NCBI RefSeq assembly: GCF_902728235.1
Contig: NZ_CACVBO010000001.1
Span: forward strand, 2,938,001-3,002,000
DNA from: Lentimonas sp. CC4
GTDB taxonomy: Bacteria > Verrucomicrobiota > Verrucomicrobiia > Opitutales > Coraliomargaritaceae
Reading direction: 5' to 3'
DNA: 64,000 nucleotides
In this document: positions 44,403 to 53,826 of the stretch, piece after piece
How positions within the stretch are numbered: the stretch's first letter is position 1
How the letters are laid out: each line of letters begins with the position of its first letter
Translations under genes and position numbers: made by a program
Notes under the pieces: generated by a model
Seen by the model: the letters and a program-made list of their open reading frames with translations, nothing else
The model's database searches: none
Told to the model about the DNA's origin: nothing

Positions 44403-44861
44403 ATGCCGATTTGGTTGATTGATGTCTTGGGGGCGAGGAACCTGAACAGTGCGTTCCTGATTCTTGCGCTCATGACTTTGCCGATTTGGATTGGTATGGT
44501 TTGCTTGCCAAATTCGCGTCTGGTGCGGCAGTTTGCTCAGCCTTTGATTGTGGCTCCCATTTATTGCACGGTGCTATTTGTGTTGTTGTGGAGATGTTAT
44601 CAGGCTTCAGTGCTTCCTGACCCGATGAAGGAGATCAGCTACTCGGCGGCTCAGGGATTTGCCCGGCATCCAGTCGCATTTCTGACATTCTATTGTAATT
44701 TCCAGATAATGAATTTGGCTCTTGGCACTATGATGTATCAAAAAACACTGCGCGCAGGCTTTCGAGCACCTGTCGAGTTGGTGCTCTGTTGGTTGCTAGG
44801 CGCACTTGCATTCGTTCCGTTTGTTATTCGTTTGCTGATCAGGAGGCAGTCGATTCGATGA
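44403..44861 (+). CDS. ABA4-like (DUF4281) membrane protein
   Basis: A 152-residue membrane protein with four hydrophobic segments. The pattern NSAFLILALMTLPIWIGMV, PLIVAPIYCTVLFVLLW and GALAFVPFVIRLLIRR fits the ABA4-like family of PF14108, in which residues around the first and second helices are conserved; plant ABA4 acts in neoxanthin synthesis but bacterial roles are unknown. The ATG at 44403 starts directly after purC. Its stop overlaps the start of the metallophosphoesterase gene in ATGA. Confidence 0.6.
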   Translation: MPIWLIDVLGARNLNSAFLILALMTLPIWIGMVCLPNSRLVRQFAQPLIVAPIYCTVLFVLLWRCYQASVLPDPMKEISYSAAQGFARHPVAFLTFYCNFQIMNLALGTMMYQKTLRAGFRAPVELVLCWLLGALAFVPFVIRLLIRRQSIR

Positions 44862-45982
44862 GGGAACTGACTGAATTGGCGATGGCAGACATCGGCACGC
44901 GTAATCGAAGCGGGGGAGTGTGGCGATTGGGGTTAATGTCTGCCGTTATTGTGGTCGGTTATGTGTTGGTTCGTAATTATTTGTATGTCGACGCGGGGAT
45001 GCTGCGACCGAACTTTGCTCAAATCCACAAGGCCTACGATTTTAATTTGTGGGAACTACCGATGACGCTGTTCGGTTTCGCAGCGGTGTTTGCGGGCTTG
45101 GCGGCTACGTGGCGCGGGCAGCGTAAGGGGCTGGTGTGGATTGCGCTGCTGTATGCATTTGTCGCCGTGGATCTCTTAGGACTACGGTATTATGTAACTT
45201 CGGTCGAGCCAGAGCGCTTGGTCGTGCATCATGTGCGGTTGGAGACTCCGAAACTAACGAAGCCGCTACGTTTGCTGCATATTTCAGACATTCAATCGGG
45301 TGAAATTACTGATTATGAAGTGAAGGTCTTTGCTGAAATTAAGGCGCTGAAGCCTGACTTGGTTTTAAATACAGGAGATCTCCTACAGGTTGTGCCACCT
45401 GCGACGTTCGAGGCGGAATTTTCCAAGTTACTTGAGTTGATCAAGGAGGTGAACCCACGTCTGGGCACCTTTGCGGTGTATGGCGATACAGAGCGAGAGC
45501 TTTACCGTTATTCACCAGAGCAGTTGGCTCCGCTGCGGATCTTATCTTCGCGCTCAGCGCAGATTGATACGGGTGGTGGAGTGATTGATTTGCATGGCTT
45601 GAGCCTTTACCAATCGAAGAATGAACTCTGGGCGACGCGCACAGTCGAAGATTGGCTCGCACAGACTAATTCCGATGATTTTCGTATTCTGCTCGGACAC
45701 GCTCCGGATTATGCGTTGAATGTCGTCGATCTGCCCGTGGATCTTTGCCTTGCTGGGCATACCCACGGTGGTCAGGTTCGTGTGCCATGGCATGGGCCGT
45801 TGGTGATCGATAGTGAGGTGCCAAAGGAGTGGTCGCGTGGTTTCAGGCGTATTGGCATTCCGTATTTAAATGTATCCGCGGGAGCGGGGTCGAATCGGTT
45901 CGAAGGGCTACCACCGCTACGCTTCAATTGCCCAACTGAGATGACGCTGATCGAACTAGTGCCGATGCGCTCGATTCGTTGA
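44858..45982 (+). CDS. Membrane-anchored metallophosphoesterase with altered active site
   Basis: A 374-residue protein with three hydrophobic segments (about residues 23-40, 66-85, 92-110) followed by a calcineurin-like phosphoesterase domain facing one side of the membrane. Motifs: LHISDIQSGEI (Asp144, but His of DxH is Gln146), NTGDLLQ (Asp174), VYGDTERE where GNHD/E would be expected (Asp210-Thr211-Glu212), GHAPDYAL and GHTHGGQVR. The GHTHGG motif is intact, so the fold is sure, but two metal/acid residues differ. An SD sequence (AGGAGG at 44841-44846) lies 11 bases before the ATG at 44858, and the ATG overlaps the previous stop. Similar DIQ variants exist; activity is uncertain. Confidence 0.8.
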   Translation: MRELTELAMADIGTRNRSGGVWRLGLMSAVIVVGYVLVRNYLYVDAGMLRPNFAQIHKAYDFNLWELPMTLFGFAAVFAGLAATWRGQRKGLVWIALLYAFVAVDLLGLRYYVTSVEPERLVVHHVRLETPKLTKPLRLLHISDIQSGEITDYEVKVFAEIKALKPDLVLNTGDLLQVVPPATFEAEFSKLLELIKEVNPRLGTFAVYGDTERELYRYSPEQLAPLRILSSRSAQIDTGGGVIDLHGLSLYQSKNELWATRTVEDWLAQTNSDDFRILLGHAPDYALNVVDLPVDLCLAGHTHGGQVRVPWHGPLVIDSEVPKEWSRGFRRIGIPYLNVSAGAGSNRFEGLPPLRFNCPTEMTLIELVPMRSIR

Positions 45983-45998
45983 GGCTGCGCGCCTCGTA

Positions 45999-46625
45999 TT
46001 AGAGCAGGTTCGTCGGCAACTGATCTTCGATCGTTACTTCGGTTCCAGATTCACCTTGTGACACGCGGCCCACTGAAATATCTTGCGCGATATGATCAAT
46101 GCAGTTGGGGCTAACTGGTTCGTCGCAAAGTTCGGCTTCCACTGTCAGTGCTGTGAGTGCTCCGACACGTTTCCACGCTTCACGTGGTTCGTAGTCTAAG
46201 CCAGAGGAGAGATGGTCCGCTAGTGTTTGCCAGAGCGCTGCCCACTCACTCGAAAAATGTTGAGTCAGCGGATTTCTTTCGGCCTTACGCCATCGAAGTA
46301 TTTGGTGGGTCGCCGCGTCCGCTCGAATGTGGCGAGTGAGTATCTTGCAGAGTCGGCTGATGGCGCTAGATGCTGAACTATTCTCTGTCAGCGTGAGTTC
46401 ACTGCATAATTCGTCAACAGAGGGCAGCCACTGCCGGCTGTCGGCAACTCGTTGGAGTAGGCCGTTTAGATTACCAAAATAACGGTAAATCAACACCTTG
46501 TCGGCACCTGCTTGATGCGCGACTGCATTGATGCCTAAGGCACTGCAGCCATCCGCAGCAACAAGCTCCAATACAGCATTGAGGAACTTTTCTTCGGTGT
46601 TGGAGCGAGATCGTTTGCGGGGCAT
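45999..46625 (-). CDS. TetR-family transcriptional regulator
   Basis: A 208-residue regulator: N-terminal TetR DNA-binding domain (RSNTEEKFLNAVLELVAADG, GINAVAHQAGADKVLIYRYF with the helix-turn-helix and YFGN recognition end), and a C-terminal helical ligand domain. It is convergent with the metallophosphoesterase gene, 16 bases between stops. The ligand and target genes cannot be read from the sequence. Promoter probably in the 131 bases upstream, between it and the ACT-domain gene. Confidence 0.88.
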   Translation of the reverse strand: MPRKRSRSNTEEKFLNAVLELVAADGCSALGINAVAHQAGADKVLIYRYFGNLNGLLQRVADSRQWLPSVDELCSELTLTENSSASSAISRLCKILTRHIRADAATHQILRWRKAERNPLTQHFSSEWAALWQTLADHLSSGLDYEPREAWKRVGALTALTVEAELCDEPVSPNCIDHIAQDISVGRVSQGESGTEVTIEDQLPTNLL

Positions 46626-46755
46626 TTCGAGAACTTAGAAGAGTTTTGCCGCGAGTCGCAAGTCTTGCTCTGCCTAAATGTAGATTTTTTATTGAATCCC
46701 TAACGGAGCTGTTAATTTTTAATAGAGTGCCTGCGTTATCAAGATGTGACAATCT

Positions 46756-47217
46756 CTAGCGTGCGATGTCGTCTTGGCCGATAATTTTTAGCTGATGCAG
46801 TGTAATCGTCTCAGCTGCGAGTTCGTTATCTTCCAAGCTGATTGCTAGGGCAGATCGATTGTTGGGGCGAGAGACGAATGGGTAAGTGTAGTGAATGTTA
46901 ATTTCAGCTTGAACGAGTGCTGAGGTAACTTTTCGAATGTCTGCTTCACTGACTAGTTCGACTGCGAGGAGTTCACTTTGAACAAATGAGAATTGATGCT
47001 CAATGAGTAGCTTTTGAGCCTCTTCAGGGTAGTCGACGATGATTCGAATGATTGAGCTATCTGTGGTGTCGAGGATCGATAGCGCCATGATGTGCACTTC
47101 ATGGACGGAGAGTAGGCCGATGATTTCGTTCAGCCGACCAACTTTATTGTCGGCATGGATCGAAAATTGAATAACGGGGCGAAAGGCTCCAGGTCTGCGC
47201 ATCACATCAGTTGGCAT
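46756..47217 (-). CDS. ACT-domain protein (tandem ACT)
   Basis: A 153-residue cytosolic protein with two ACT-type regions: [20 protein letters not shown]...[15 protein letters not shown] (first) and a second starting around [23 protein letters not shown] domains bind amino acids and regulate metabolism; stand-alone tandem ACT proteins exist near amino-acid genes, but no such gene is adjacent. The ATG at 47217 is preferred over the longer frame. Divergent from the aldo/keto reductase gene, 103 bases apart. Confidence 0.78.
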   Translation of the reverse strand: MPTDVMRRPGAFRPVIQFSIHADNKVGRLNEIIGLLSVHEVHIMALSILDTTDSSIIRIIVDYPEEAQKLLIEHQFSFVQSELLAVELVSEADIRKVTSALVQAEINIHYTYPFVSRPNNRSALAISLEDNELAAETITLHQLKIIGQDDIAR

Positions 47218-47320
47218 AGTGATGAGAACATACCGATACTGTGCCAGCTTGCACGAATATTTTTTACAGCAATAAATACCCGAACTTGCTGTCGAAGTTG
47301 ATTCATACATTCTGCATGTT

Positions 47321-48310
47321 ATGTCATATACACCATGCTCCAATCGTTATAAAAAATTAGACTATGTTCGCTGCGGCCGCTCAGGACTGAAGTTGCCGTC
47401 TATCTCGCTGGGGCTATGGCATAACTTCGGCGATGTGGATGATTTCGAGAATGCGCGCGCGATGCTTCACTGTGCGTTTGATCAAGGAATTACGCATTTT
47501 GATTTAGCGAATAATTACGGCCCTTCCGCTGGTTCTGCTGAGAGCACGTTTGGCAAGATACTGAAGAAAGATTTACACCCATATCGAGATGAACTTCTGA
47601 TTTCGAGCAAGGCGGGCTACACGATGTGGGAAGGCCCATACGGTGACTGGGGCTCGCGCAAGTATCTGATTTCGAGCTTAGATCAGAGCCTTCAGCGGAT
47701 GGGGCTCGATTATGTCGACATATTTTACAGTCATCGTATGGATCCAGGCACGCCACTTGAAGAGACGATGGGAGCGCTGGACTATGCAGTGCGCTCGGGG
47801 CGTGCTCTGTATGCGGGGATCTCCAACTATTCTGCTGAGAAGACTCGTGAGGCGGCGGCGATCTTGCGCGAACTCGGCACACCTTGCGTGATCCATCAAG
47901 CACGTTATAATATTTTTGACCGTTGGATTGAGGATGGACTAACCGATGTGTTGGAGGACGAGGGGATCGGTGCGATCGTATTTTGTCCACTCGCACAGGG
48001 CATGTTGACCGATAAGTATCTAAAGGACGTGCCAAGCGATTCACGTGCGGCGAAGGCGCATGGTTTTTTAGAAGAAGCGTCTGTGCATAATCATATCAAG
48101 AAGATTCGAGCCTTAAACGACATCGCACAGGCTCGCGGGCAGTCGTTGGCGCAAATGGCGATTGCATGGGTGCTGCGGCAGAAGTCGGTGACCTCTGCAT
48201 TAATTGGAGCGAGTCGACCGCAACAGATCTCGGATAATCTAGCGTCATTGAATGCAGCACCGCTGAGTGATGATGAATTACAGGCGATCGATGCCATTTC
48301 TTTGAGCTAA
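47321..48310 (+). CDS. Aldo/keto reductase, YghZ/GPR-like
   Basis: A 329-residue NADPH-dependent TIM-barrel reductase. The catalytic tetrad is visible: Asp and Tyr in FDLANNYG, Lys in [10 protein letters not shown] and His in [32 protein letters not shown] and [13 protein letters not shown] are subgroup features, similar to L-glyceraldehyde-3-phosphate reductase YghZ and the potassium-channel beta-subunit-like group. [15 protein letters not shown] is the cofactor phosphate loop. It lies by itself; the substrate is not known. Confidence 0.92.
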   Translation: MSYTPCSNRYKKLDYVRCGRSGLKLPSISLGLWHNFGDVDDFENARAMLHCAFDQGITHFDLANNYGPSAGSAESTFGKILKKDLHPYRDELLISSKAGYTMWEGPYGDWGSRKYLISSLDQSLQRMGLDYVDIFYSHRMDPGTPLEETMGALDYAVRSGRALYAGISNYSAEKTREAAAILRELGTPCVIHQARYNIFDRWIEDGLTDVLEDEGIGAIVFCPLAQGMLTDKYLKDVPSDSRAAKAHGFLEEASVHNHIKKIRALNDIAQARGQSLAQMAIAWVLRQKSVTSALIGASRPQQISDNLASLNAAPLSDDELQAIDAISLS

Positions 48311-48471
48311 TGTGCTGCCACGAAGTATTGGTAAGCTAGCCCGAACTCCCAGTATTCACCCTATATTATGGCCAATTTTCAACTTGTAAATAATTTGGTA
48401 TGATATGAGCATCTGCGCGTAGTTACCCATGCTCATTTACCGGGCATCGTCGTTACAAATAACTAACTCTT

Positions 48472-50343
48472 ATGAATCTAAAAACTCTTCCTATTATCCC
48501 ACTACTGGCGGCGGCTGGGCTTTGTTCCTGCCAGTCGTCATACGATGCGTCGAAAATACCTGCTGCAAGTCATCCGACTGATGGTGAGTTGATGGTAAAA
48601 GCGGTCAATGACCCGATTGAACCTGTGAATCGTGCATCGTTCGCGTTGACTGAAGGCTTGTTTGATTATGTGCTCTATCCCGCGGCGAAGGGCTACAAGT
48701 GGCTGATTCCTGAGCCAGGCCGTAAGAATATTTCCAATTTTGGTGCCAATATTACTTATCCTGTTCGTCTGGTAAATAACTCATTGCAATGGCAATGGAG
48801 TGAGAGTTGGACAGAAACCAAGCGGTTCGGTATCAACACTACGGAAGGTGTTTTGGGGCTCTATGACCCTGCAACAGCCAAGTATTCTTTAAGAGCCAGC
48901 AAGGAGGACCTCGGTCAGACTTTCGGCAAATGGGGCTGGAATTCCCAAATGTATTTGTTCATCCCTGTCCTTGGGCCGAGCTCTGAGCGTGATGCTCTAG
49001 GTATGTTCGGAGATTCTTATCTGAATCCCGTTTCATACGTCGAGAGCCCGTATAACTATGTGAGCAAAGGGTTTCTAGGCTTCAACGAGCTAAGCATACA
49101 TGCGGATACAATCCACAATTTCCTGGTGGAGAATTACGACCCTTATGAACTATCACGTTTGCTTTATAGCGCGGCTCGTGAGGCAGCAATTAGTAATTAT
49201 GCGCATGATAGCACCAGCAGCGACGGTGCTGAGACTCAGACGCTTCGTGCTATTTTCGCCAAGCCAAGCAACCCAGATTTCAAGATGCAATGCATCGATG
49301 ATTCGGCAGTGATTGAAGGATGGAAGCAGGAGTTGCCGTATTCACTCTGGCTACAGCCTGAACCTGCTCCGCTGATGGTTCAATTACCAGGCTTGGGCTC
49401 ATTCCGTAAGGGCAATATGGATTTGGCGCTGGCTGAATTGGCTTACGAAGAAGGCTATAGCGTCCTAATTTTCAGTAATACCTTTAATTGGGAATTCATG
49501 ACTTCAGCGCCTCAAGGGTATGCACCAGGGTATGTGAATCGCGATATGGAGCTTCTGCGCGAAGCTTACCAAGCCATTATGATCGATGCTGAGGCTACAT
49601 ATGGTGCAGATCATTTCCAACAGCGTTCACTCAGCGGCATGTCGATGGGCGCTTGGTATACCTTGAACCTTGCAGCTGATTTGAAGCACCGTGGCACTGA
49701 TCACTTGGTGGATAATGTCATCGCGATCAATCCTCCGGTCAATCTTCTCGATAGCTTGGGCGCGCTTGATTTACTATATCGTGCACCCTATCAAAATGGC
49801 GATATGGACCGCGCAAAGCAGACTATTGATTCTGCAATTGCGAAGGCATTCATCAGTGCCAGCATGGGGTTAACGCCCACATCTGATCTGCCATTCACCA
49901 ATACAGAGGCATCGTATTTGATCGGTTTGAATTTTAGATTGACGCTGCATGAGGCGATTATTGCAGGTGCTTTTAATGAAGAGCTCAGTGTCTTCGGTAG
50001 TAAGGGCGCACTCTATAAGGATATGGAAGCGCTGAGTTTTGATGACTATTATAAGAAAATTGCAGTCATGGTGAATGAGCGCCAAGGTGTGACTGAGAAG
50101 GACATCCAAGAATCTGTGAATTTGGAAAATCGTAGTGAGCAGTTAAAGCAAGTTAAAGGCTTACACTTGGTTCTCAGCGACAATGACTTCCTGTTGAATC
50201 CTAAGGAGTTGAACTGGCTGAAGACTACATTCGCTGGTAAGACTACAGTCTTTGAGCAGGGCGGCCACCTCGGTGAGCTCTGGCGTCCGGAACTGCAGGC
50301 AGCAATCCGCGAGCAGTTACGCAAGAACTATAATAATAAGTAG
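48472..50343 (+). CDS. MlaA (VacJ) lipoprotein domain fused to a serine alpha/beta-hydrolase
   Basis: A 623-residue two-domain protein. The lipobox GLCSC (Cys20) anchors it to the outer membrane. Residues about 40-235 are an MlaA domain, with NDPIEPVNRASFALTEGLFD, NFGANITYPVRLVNN, INTTEGVLGLYDPA, DLGQTFGKWGW and PVLGPSSERDALG matching the MlaA signatures in order. Residues about 290-620 form an alpha/beta-hydrolase: PLMVQLPGLGS (oxyanion region), SLSGMSMGAW (nucleophile Ser391 in GxSxG), LVLSDNDF (Asp570 or 572) and EQGGHLGELW (His599). MlaA alone removes misplaced phospholipids from the outer leaflet, while a phospholipase (PldA) degrades them; here both are joined. MlaFEDBC genes are not in the window. 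A bidirectional terminator follows. Confidence 0.9.
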   Translation: MNLKTLPIIPLLAAAGLCSCQSSYDASKIPAASHPTDGELMVKAVNDPIEPVNRASFALTEGLFDYVLYPAAKGYKWLIPEPGRKNISNFGANITYPVRLVNNSLQWQWSESWTETKRFGINTTEGVLGLYDPATAKYSLRASKEDLGQTFGKWGWNSQMYLFIPVLGPSSERDALGMFGDSYLNPVSYVESPYNYVSKGFLGFNELSIHADTIHNFLVENYDPYELSRLLYSAAREAAISNYAHDSTSSDGAETQTLRAIFAKPSNPDFKMQCIDDSAVIEGWKQELPYSLWLQPEPAPLMVQLPGLGSFRKGNMDLALAELAYEEGYSVLIFSNTFNWEFMTSAPQGYAPGYVNRDMELLREAYQAIMIDAEATYGADHFQQRSLSGMSMGAWYTLNLAADLKHRGTDHLVDNVIAINPPVNLLDSLGALDLLYRAPYQNGDMDRAKQTIDSAIAKAFISASMGLTPTSDLPFTNTEASYLIGLNFRLTLHEAIIAGAFNEELSVFGSKGALYKDMEALSFDDYYKKIAVMVNERQGVTEKDIQESVNLENRSEQLKQVKGLHLVLSDNDFLLNPKELNWLKTTFAGKTTVFEQGGHLGELWRPELQAAIREQLRKNYNNK

Positions 50344-50384
50344 TCTTCACGCGCTTAAGGTTTAAGCATACATTGATAGACAAC

Positions 50385-50419
50385 AAAAGGGCTCTGCAAA
50401 CACTGCAGAGCCCTTTTTT
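50385..50419. terminator. Bidirectional intrinsic terminator between mlaA-fusion and yicC
   Basis: Arms 50385-50398 and 50404-50417 pair over 14 bp with a 5-base loop, flanked by A-run on the left and T-run on the right. It serves both convergent genes (stops at 50343 and 50449). Confidence 0.9.
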
Positions 50420-50448
50420 CGCTTAAAGACGTAATGTTGTTGTCTGAA

Positions 50449-51330
50449 TTACTCGACGTTCTGCACCTGCTCACGGATGCGCTCGAGAGCATTTTTGCCC
50501 TCGATCACGGAACGAGTGATTTCAATCGGTGAGGATTTGCTGCCTGTCGTATTGAACTCACGGTGGATTTCTTGGCAAAGAAAGTCCATCTTGCGTCCAG
50601 TGGCTTCCTTGGCATCGATGAATTCCTTGAACTGCTCAAAGTGGCTGTTGAGGCGGGTGAGTTCTTCACTGATGTCGGATCGGTCTGCGAAGATTGCGAC
50701 TTCCTTGAGCACGCGTTCGTCATTGATGTCTAGTTCAAGCTTCAACTGTGTGAGGCGTGCCATGAGGGCATCTCGATAGGATGCGACGGTATTCTCTGCA
50801 TTACTGGCGATCTGCTGGCGGATCGTATCGAGCTCCTGCATGCGCTCTTTCAAATCTTGTGCGAGTGCGTTGCCTTCGTTGAGGCGCATGGCGTCGATGT
50901 CGACCAAGGCTTGGTCAAAGGCTGTTTTGATCGAAGGCTCAAGCTCACGCCAATCAGGGAGTCCGCCATCATCTTTCTGCGTCTTCGCTAGTTCGAGTAG
51001 CAAGTGGCTATCTACGACGAAGGGTAGGCTACGGCTTTCAGCATAAGATTCTAATTGCTGTAGGCTCGCATCCATCTTTTTCGCACTCCACGACAGGCCT
51101 GTCTGCGCACCTTCGGTCGATTCGACCTTGATCTGAATATTGACACGACCGCGCTGAAACGCGCCCTTGAGCCAAGCATTGCATTGCTGGTCGAGTCCAT
51201 TCCACTCGCGTGGGCAAGAGACTTGAGCGTCTAAAGTCTTACGATTGACCGAAGTAATTTCTACTTCGATGCGCACATTGTGTTCGGGGGCATCGGCAGA
51301 GCCGCGCCCATATCCTGTCATACTTCTCAT
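50449..51330 (-). CDS. yicC: YicC-family endoribonuclease
   Basis: A 293-residue protein with the typical start [10 protein letters not shown], followed by a helical N-terminal YicC domain ([19 protein letters not shown]) and the C-terminal DUF1732 domain ([20 protein letters not shown] and [12 protein letters not shown] near the C terminus). YicC has recently been described as an endoribonuclease in E. coli and B. subtilis. The ATG at 51330 is chosen. It lies in the same direction as, and 59 bases from, the small lipoprotein upstream. Confidence 0.92.
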   Translation of the reverse strand: MRSMTGYGRGSADAPEHNVRIEVEITSVNRKTLDAQVSCPREWNGLDQQCNAWLKGAFQRGRVNIQIKVESTEGAQTGLSWSAKKMDASLQQLESYAESRSLPFVVDSHLLLELAKTQKDDGGLPDWRELEPSIKTAFDQALVDIDAMRLNEGNALAQDLKERMQELDTIRQQIASNAENTVASYRDALMARLTQLKLELDINDERVLKEVAIFADRSDISEELTRLNSHFEQFKEFIDAKEATGRKMDFLCQEIHREFNTTGSKSSPIEITRSVIEGKNALERIREQVQNVE

Positions 51331-51389
51331 AGTGCAGTTGTAGTCCGACGCACAGTGTGGCGGCGATAACATTTTTTAGGTCACTGGCA

Positions 51390-51797
51390 TTAGTGCGTCT
51401 CAACGACTTCTGCTGTGACTTTACCGTGCGCTCCGATTCGGTAGTGTAGGTGCATCACAGTAGGGTCGTTGGTCGCGTTCTTAGGCAGGATAATCTCTTT
51501 TTGATGAAATTGATTATAGTCGTCTGTCCACGAGATGATAGCGTTTTCTGCCATCATGGTGCGTCCATCAAAACCGACGTTTAGGGACTTATGTGGCAGA
51601 ATGGCATTGGTGGCGCCGACTGTGCCGTTTGGCTCGTGCCTGACATGGACATTGTGGAGTGTGCCTTCAGTGTCATTTTGAATTGTGGCTTCATTGACGA
51701 CGAAACGTTGGTTTTTAAAGCTTTGGCATCCGGAGGTGCCAAGTGCCAAGAGACATGTGAAGAATAGTGCGAAGTAAGGCGCGAAAGGATATCTCAT
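51390..51797 (-). CDS. Small lipoprotein, hypothetical
   Basis: A 135-residue lipoprotein: hydrophobic signal ending in the lipobox TSGC (Cys24). The mature part is an all-beta 110-residue domain (VNEATIQNDTEGTLHNVHVR, NVGFDGRTMMAENAIISWTD) that repeats the style of periplasmic beta-sandwich modules, with a His-rich segment (VMHLHYRIGAHG). Family not recognised. It lies between yicC and the channel gene, all on the minus strand, possibly one operon with short gaps (31-59 bases). Confidence 0.65.
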   Translation of the reverse strand: MRYPFAPYFALFFTCLLALGTSGCQSFKNQRFVVNEATIQNDTEGTLHNVHVRHEPNGTVGATNAILPHKSLNVGFDGRTMMAENAIISWTDDYNQFHQKEIILPKNATNDPTVMHLHYRIGAHGKVTAEVVETH

Positions 51798-51828
51798 GAT
51801 AGGGGGAGTGTGACCTCGTTATTGCTAA

Positions 51829-52551
51829 TTAGTTGCCTTCTTTTTTATGGCTGCCGATGTGTCCGACCAAGCCTGCCACTAGAATTGCGGTATACATGAC
51901 GCCTGTGACTGCTTCCAGATAGGCAACCATGCGTGCAAATTGGCTGACTGGTAAAATATCACCATAGCCTAGTGTCGTCAGCGTGACGAAGCTGTAGTAA
52001 AACAGTGCCGATCCTTTTGCGTGCAAATCGCCGTCGGTGACCGACACGAACGAGAATGAGTTCGGCTGCAATAACTCAATGAATGAATATAGTAGTGCCC
52101 AAGCGATGCCGATTAAGATATAAGCGACTATAGAACCACAAAGTTCATCAGCACCCATTTGCTTCTTTCTAAAAATCGAGGACAGAATCACCCAAATCAC
52201 ATAGACAATAAACAGGATCACAGTCGGGAGCAGTATCATATCTATCAAATCATAGTGTTTAAGCCCACTTTCTGATTTCAATATCCGGTTAATCAGTGAA
52301 ATAAATATCAGTATAAATACAAATCCACCGGTATAGAGTGAGCCTTTGTCGTTATGCTTCTCATCCTGCAATGAAATCGCTAAACTTGACATTGTAATGA
52401 GGCACCATGCATTGAGGCATATGTCTCCAAAGCTTTCGTTTTCTACGAGAGGAAATAATATCAACGTAACTAGAAGGCAAATTAGGAACAAGGTGTATTT
52501 ACCTGTCTTATCTGCGATTTGATGGATCGTATTTCGTATTGGATGTTTCAC
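51829..52551 (-). CDS. Two-pore-helix potassium channel-like protein (Kch type)
   Basis: A 240-residue membrane protein with about four helices in the first 150 residues and a canonical pore: YSFVTLTTLGYGDILPVS with selectivity filter TLGYGD (Gly195-Asp198), flanked by two membrane helices (VAYILIGIAWALLYSFIEL and AYLEAVTGVMYTAILVAGLV). It lacks a cytosolic RCK domain, so gating is by other means. Length is normal for a four-helix plus pore design. Potassium conduction is inferred from the filter. Upstream signals were not clear. Confidence 0.85.
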   Translation of the reverse strand: MKHPIRNTIHQIADKTGKYTLFLICLLVTLILFPLVENESFGDICLNAWCLITMSSLAISLQDEKHNDKGSLYTGGFVFILIFISLINRILKSESGLKHYDLIDMILLPTVILFIVYVIWVILSSIFRKKQMGADELCGSIVAYILIGIAWALLYSFIELLQPNSFSFVSVTDGDLHAKGSALFYYSFVTLTTLGYGDILPVSQFARMVAYLEAVTGVMYTAILVAGLVGHIGSHKKEGN

Positions 52552-52633
52552 AATAGTCAGGGAAGGAGGCTTTTTACGAAGCCTGTTTTAGTCAGGTTGC
52601 GCAAGGTTTAGTTAATAGGTGATGTTTGCGGAG

Positions 52634-53761
52634 TTAGTAGGGCTGTATCTTGCAGTCGATTTGTTCGCCCCATGCCAGAATCCCACCTTGCAGGCTTTTG
52701 ATTTCCGAGAAGCCATAGTGTGCCTTAAGGGCTTTCAGAGCTTTCATACTGCGCACGCCACCTTTGCAATAAACAACAGTTGGCAGGTCGGCCCTCAATC
52801 CTAAGGTGCTGAGATCGACCTGCTGCCCTAGCGCGTCTTTCAGAGGTATGTGCAACGAGTCGATTTTACACAGTTCGCGCTCCCATGATTCACGCACATC
52901 AATCATTTGCAGCGGCCTCTCGCCATCGGCCAATTTTGCACGGAGTGCTTCGGCGCTAATTTCCTCGCTCGCAGTCTCGGATGAGATTCCGCAGGCGAAT
53001 TCGACTTCGGTTAATTCGGTTACGTTAGCAGCCTCGGGCACGCGCTTGAATTGCACTACAGTCTGGCTCATTTCCAAGGCATCAAAGATTAGCAGCTTTC
53101 CTGACAGTGGTGTGCCGATCCCTGTGAGGACTTTGATCACTTCCGTTGCTTGAATCGTCCCAACCATACCGGGCAACACGCCGAGCACGCCAATTTCGGA
53201 GCAATTCGGGGCATCCTTTGGGTTGGGCGGCACGGGGAATAGGCAGCGATAGGTCGGACCACCTTGATAGTTGAAAACACTCGCTTGCCCTTGAAAGGTA
53301 TACAGCGCGCCATACACCAGTGGTTTGCTCGCGAGCACGCAGGCATCGTTCACTAGGTAGCGTGTGGGGAAGTTATCCGAGCCATCCAGCACGACATCGT
53401 AGCCACTGATCAATTCGATCGCATTGTCCACGCTCAGGCGTGTGGGGTGTGCCACCGCATTGATGTCCGGGTTTATCGCCATCAGGCGTGCGGCAGCGAC
53501 GTCTGCTTTCATTTGGCCGACATCGGCATCGGTATATAGAATCTGTCGCTGCAAATTTGAGCGGCTGACACGGTCATCATCGACGATTCCTAGGGTGCCT
53601 ACACCTGCGGCGGCCAAGTATTGTAGGGCAGGGCAGCCGAGGCCGCCCGCTCCGATAACGAGCACACGTGCGGCTTTGAGTTGTAACTGCGCGGTCTCAC
53701 CAAATCCAGGCAGCGTTAAATGGCGTTGGTAGCGTAGGAGTTCGCTTTGGCTGAGATCCAT
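52634..53761 (-). CDS. moeB: Adenylyltransferase-rhodanese fusion (MoeB/ThiF/MOCS3-like)
   Basis: A 375-residue E1-like enzyme: ThiF domain (about 1-245) with VLVIGAGGLGCPALQYLA (ATP site), IVDDDRVSRSNLQRQ, DGSDNFPTRYLVND and TFQGQASVF, then a rhodanese domain (about 268-375) with YCKGGVRS (active Cys332). It adenylates the C terminus of small sulfur-carrier proteins such as MoaD or ThiS, and the rhodanese supplies sulfur. The usual pair of zinc CxxC motifs of MoeB is not seen; Cys187 (PNCSEIGVLG) is at the place of the catalytic thioester Cys. Gene order does not show the acceptor protein. Thus moeB or thiF assignment is open; both use the same chemistry. Confidence 0.85.
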   Translation of the reverse strand: MDLSQSELLRYQRHLTLPGFGETAQLQLKAARVLVIGAGGLGCPALQYLAAAGVGTLGIVDDDRVSRSNLQRQILYTDADVGQMKADVAAARLMAINPDINAVAHPTRLSVDNAIELISGYDVVLDGSDNFPTRYLVNDACVLASKPLVYGALYTFQGQASVFNYQGGPTYRCLFPVPPNPKDAPNCSEIGVLGVLPGMVGTIQATEVIKVLTGIGTPLSGKLLIFDALEMSQTVVQFKRVPEAANVTELTEVEFACGISSETASEEISAEALRAKLADGERPLQMIDVRESWERELCKIDSLHIPLKDALGQQVDLSTLGLRADLPTVVYCKGGVRSMKALKALKAHYGFSEIKSLQGGILAWGEQIDCKIQPY

Positions 53762-53826
53762 TATTTAGGAAAGAAGCAATTGGATGAAGATCAAGTAAAG
53801 CGGACTGAGTTTGTGTGGAGTCTAAC

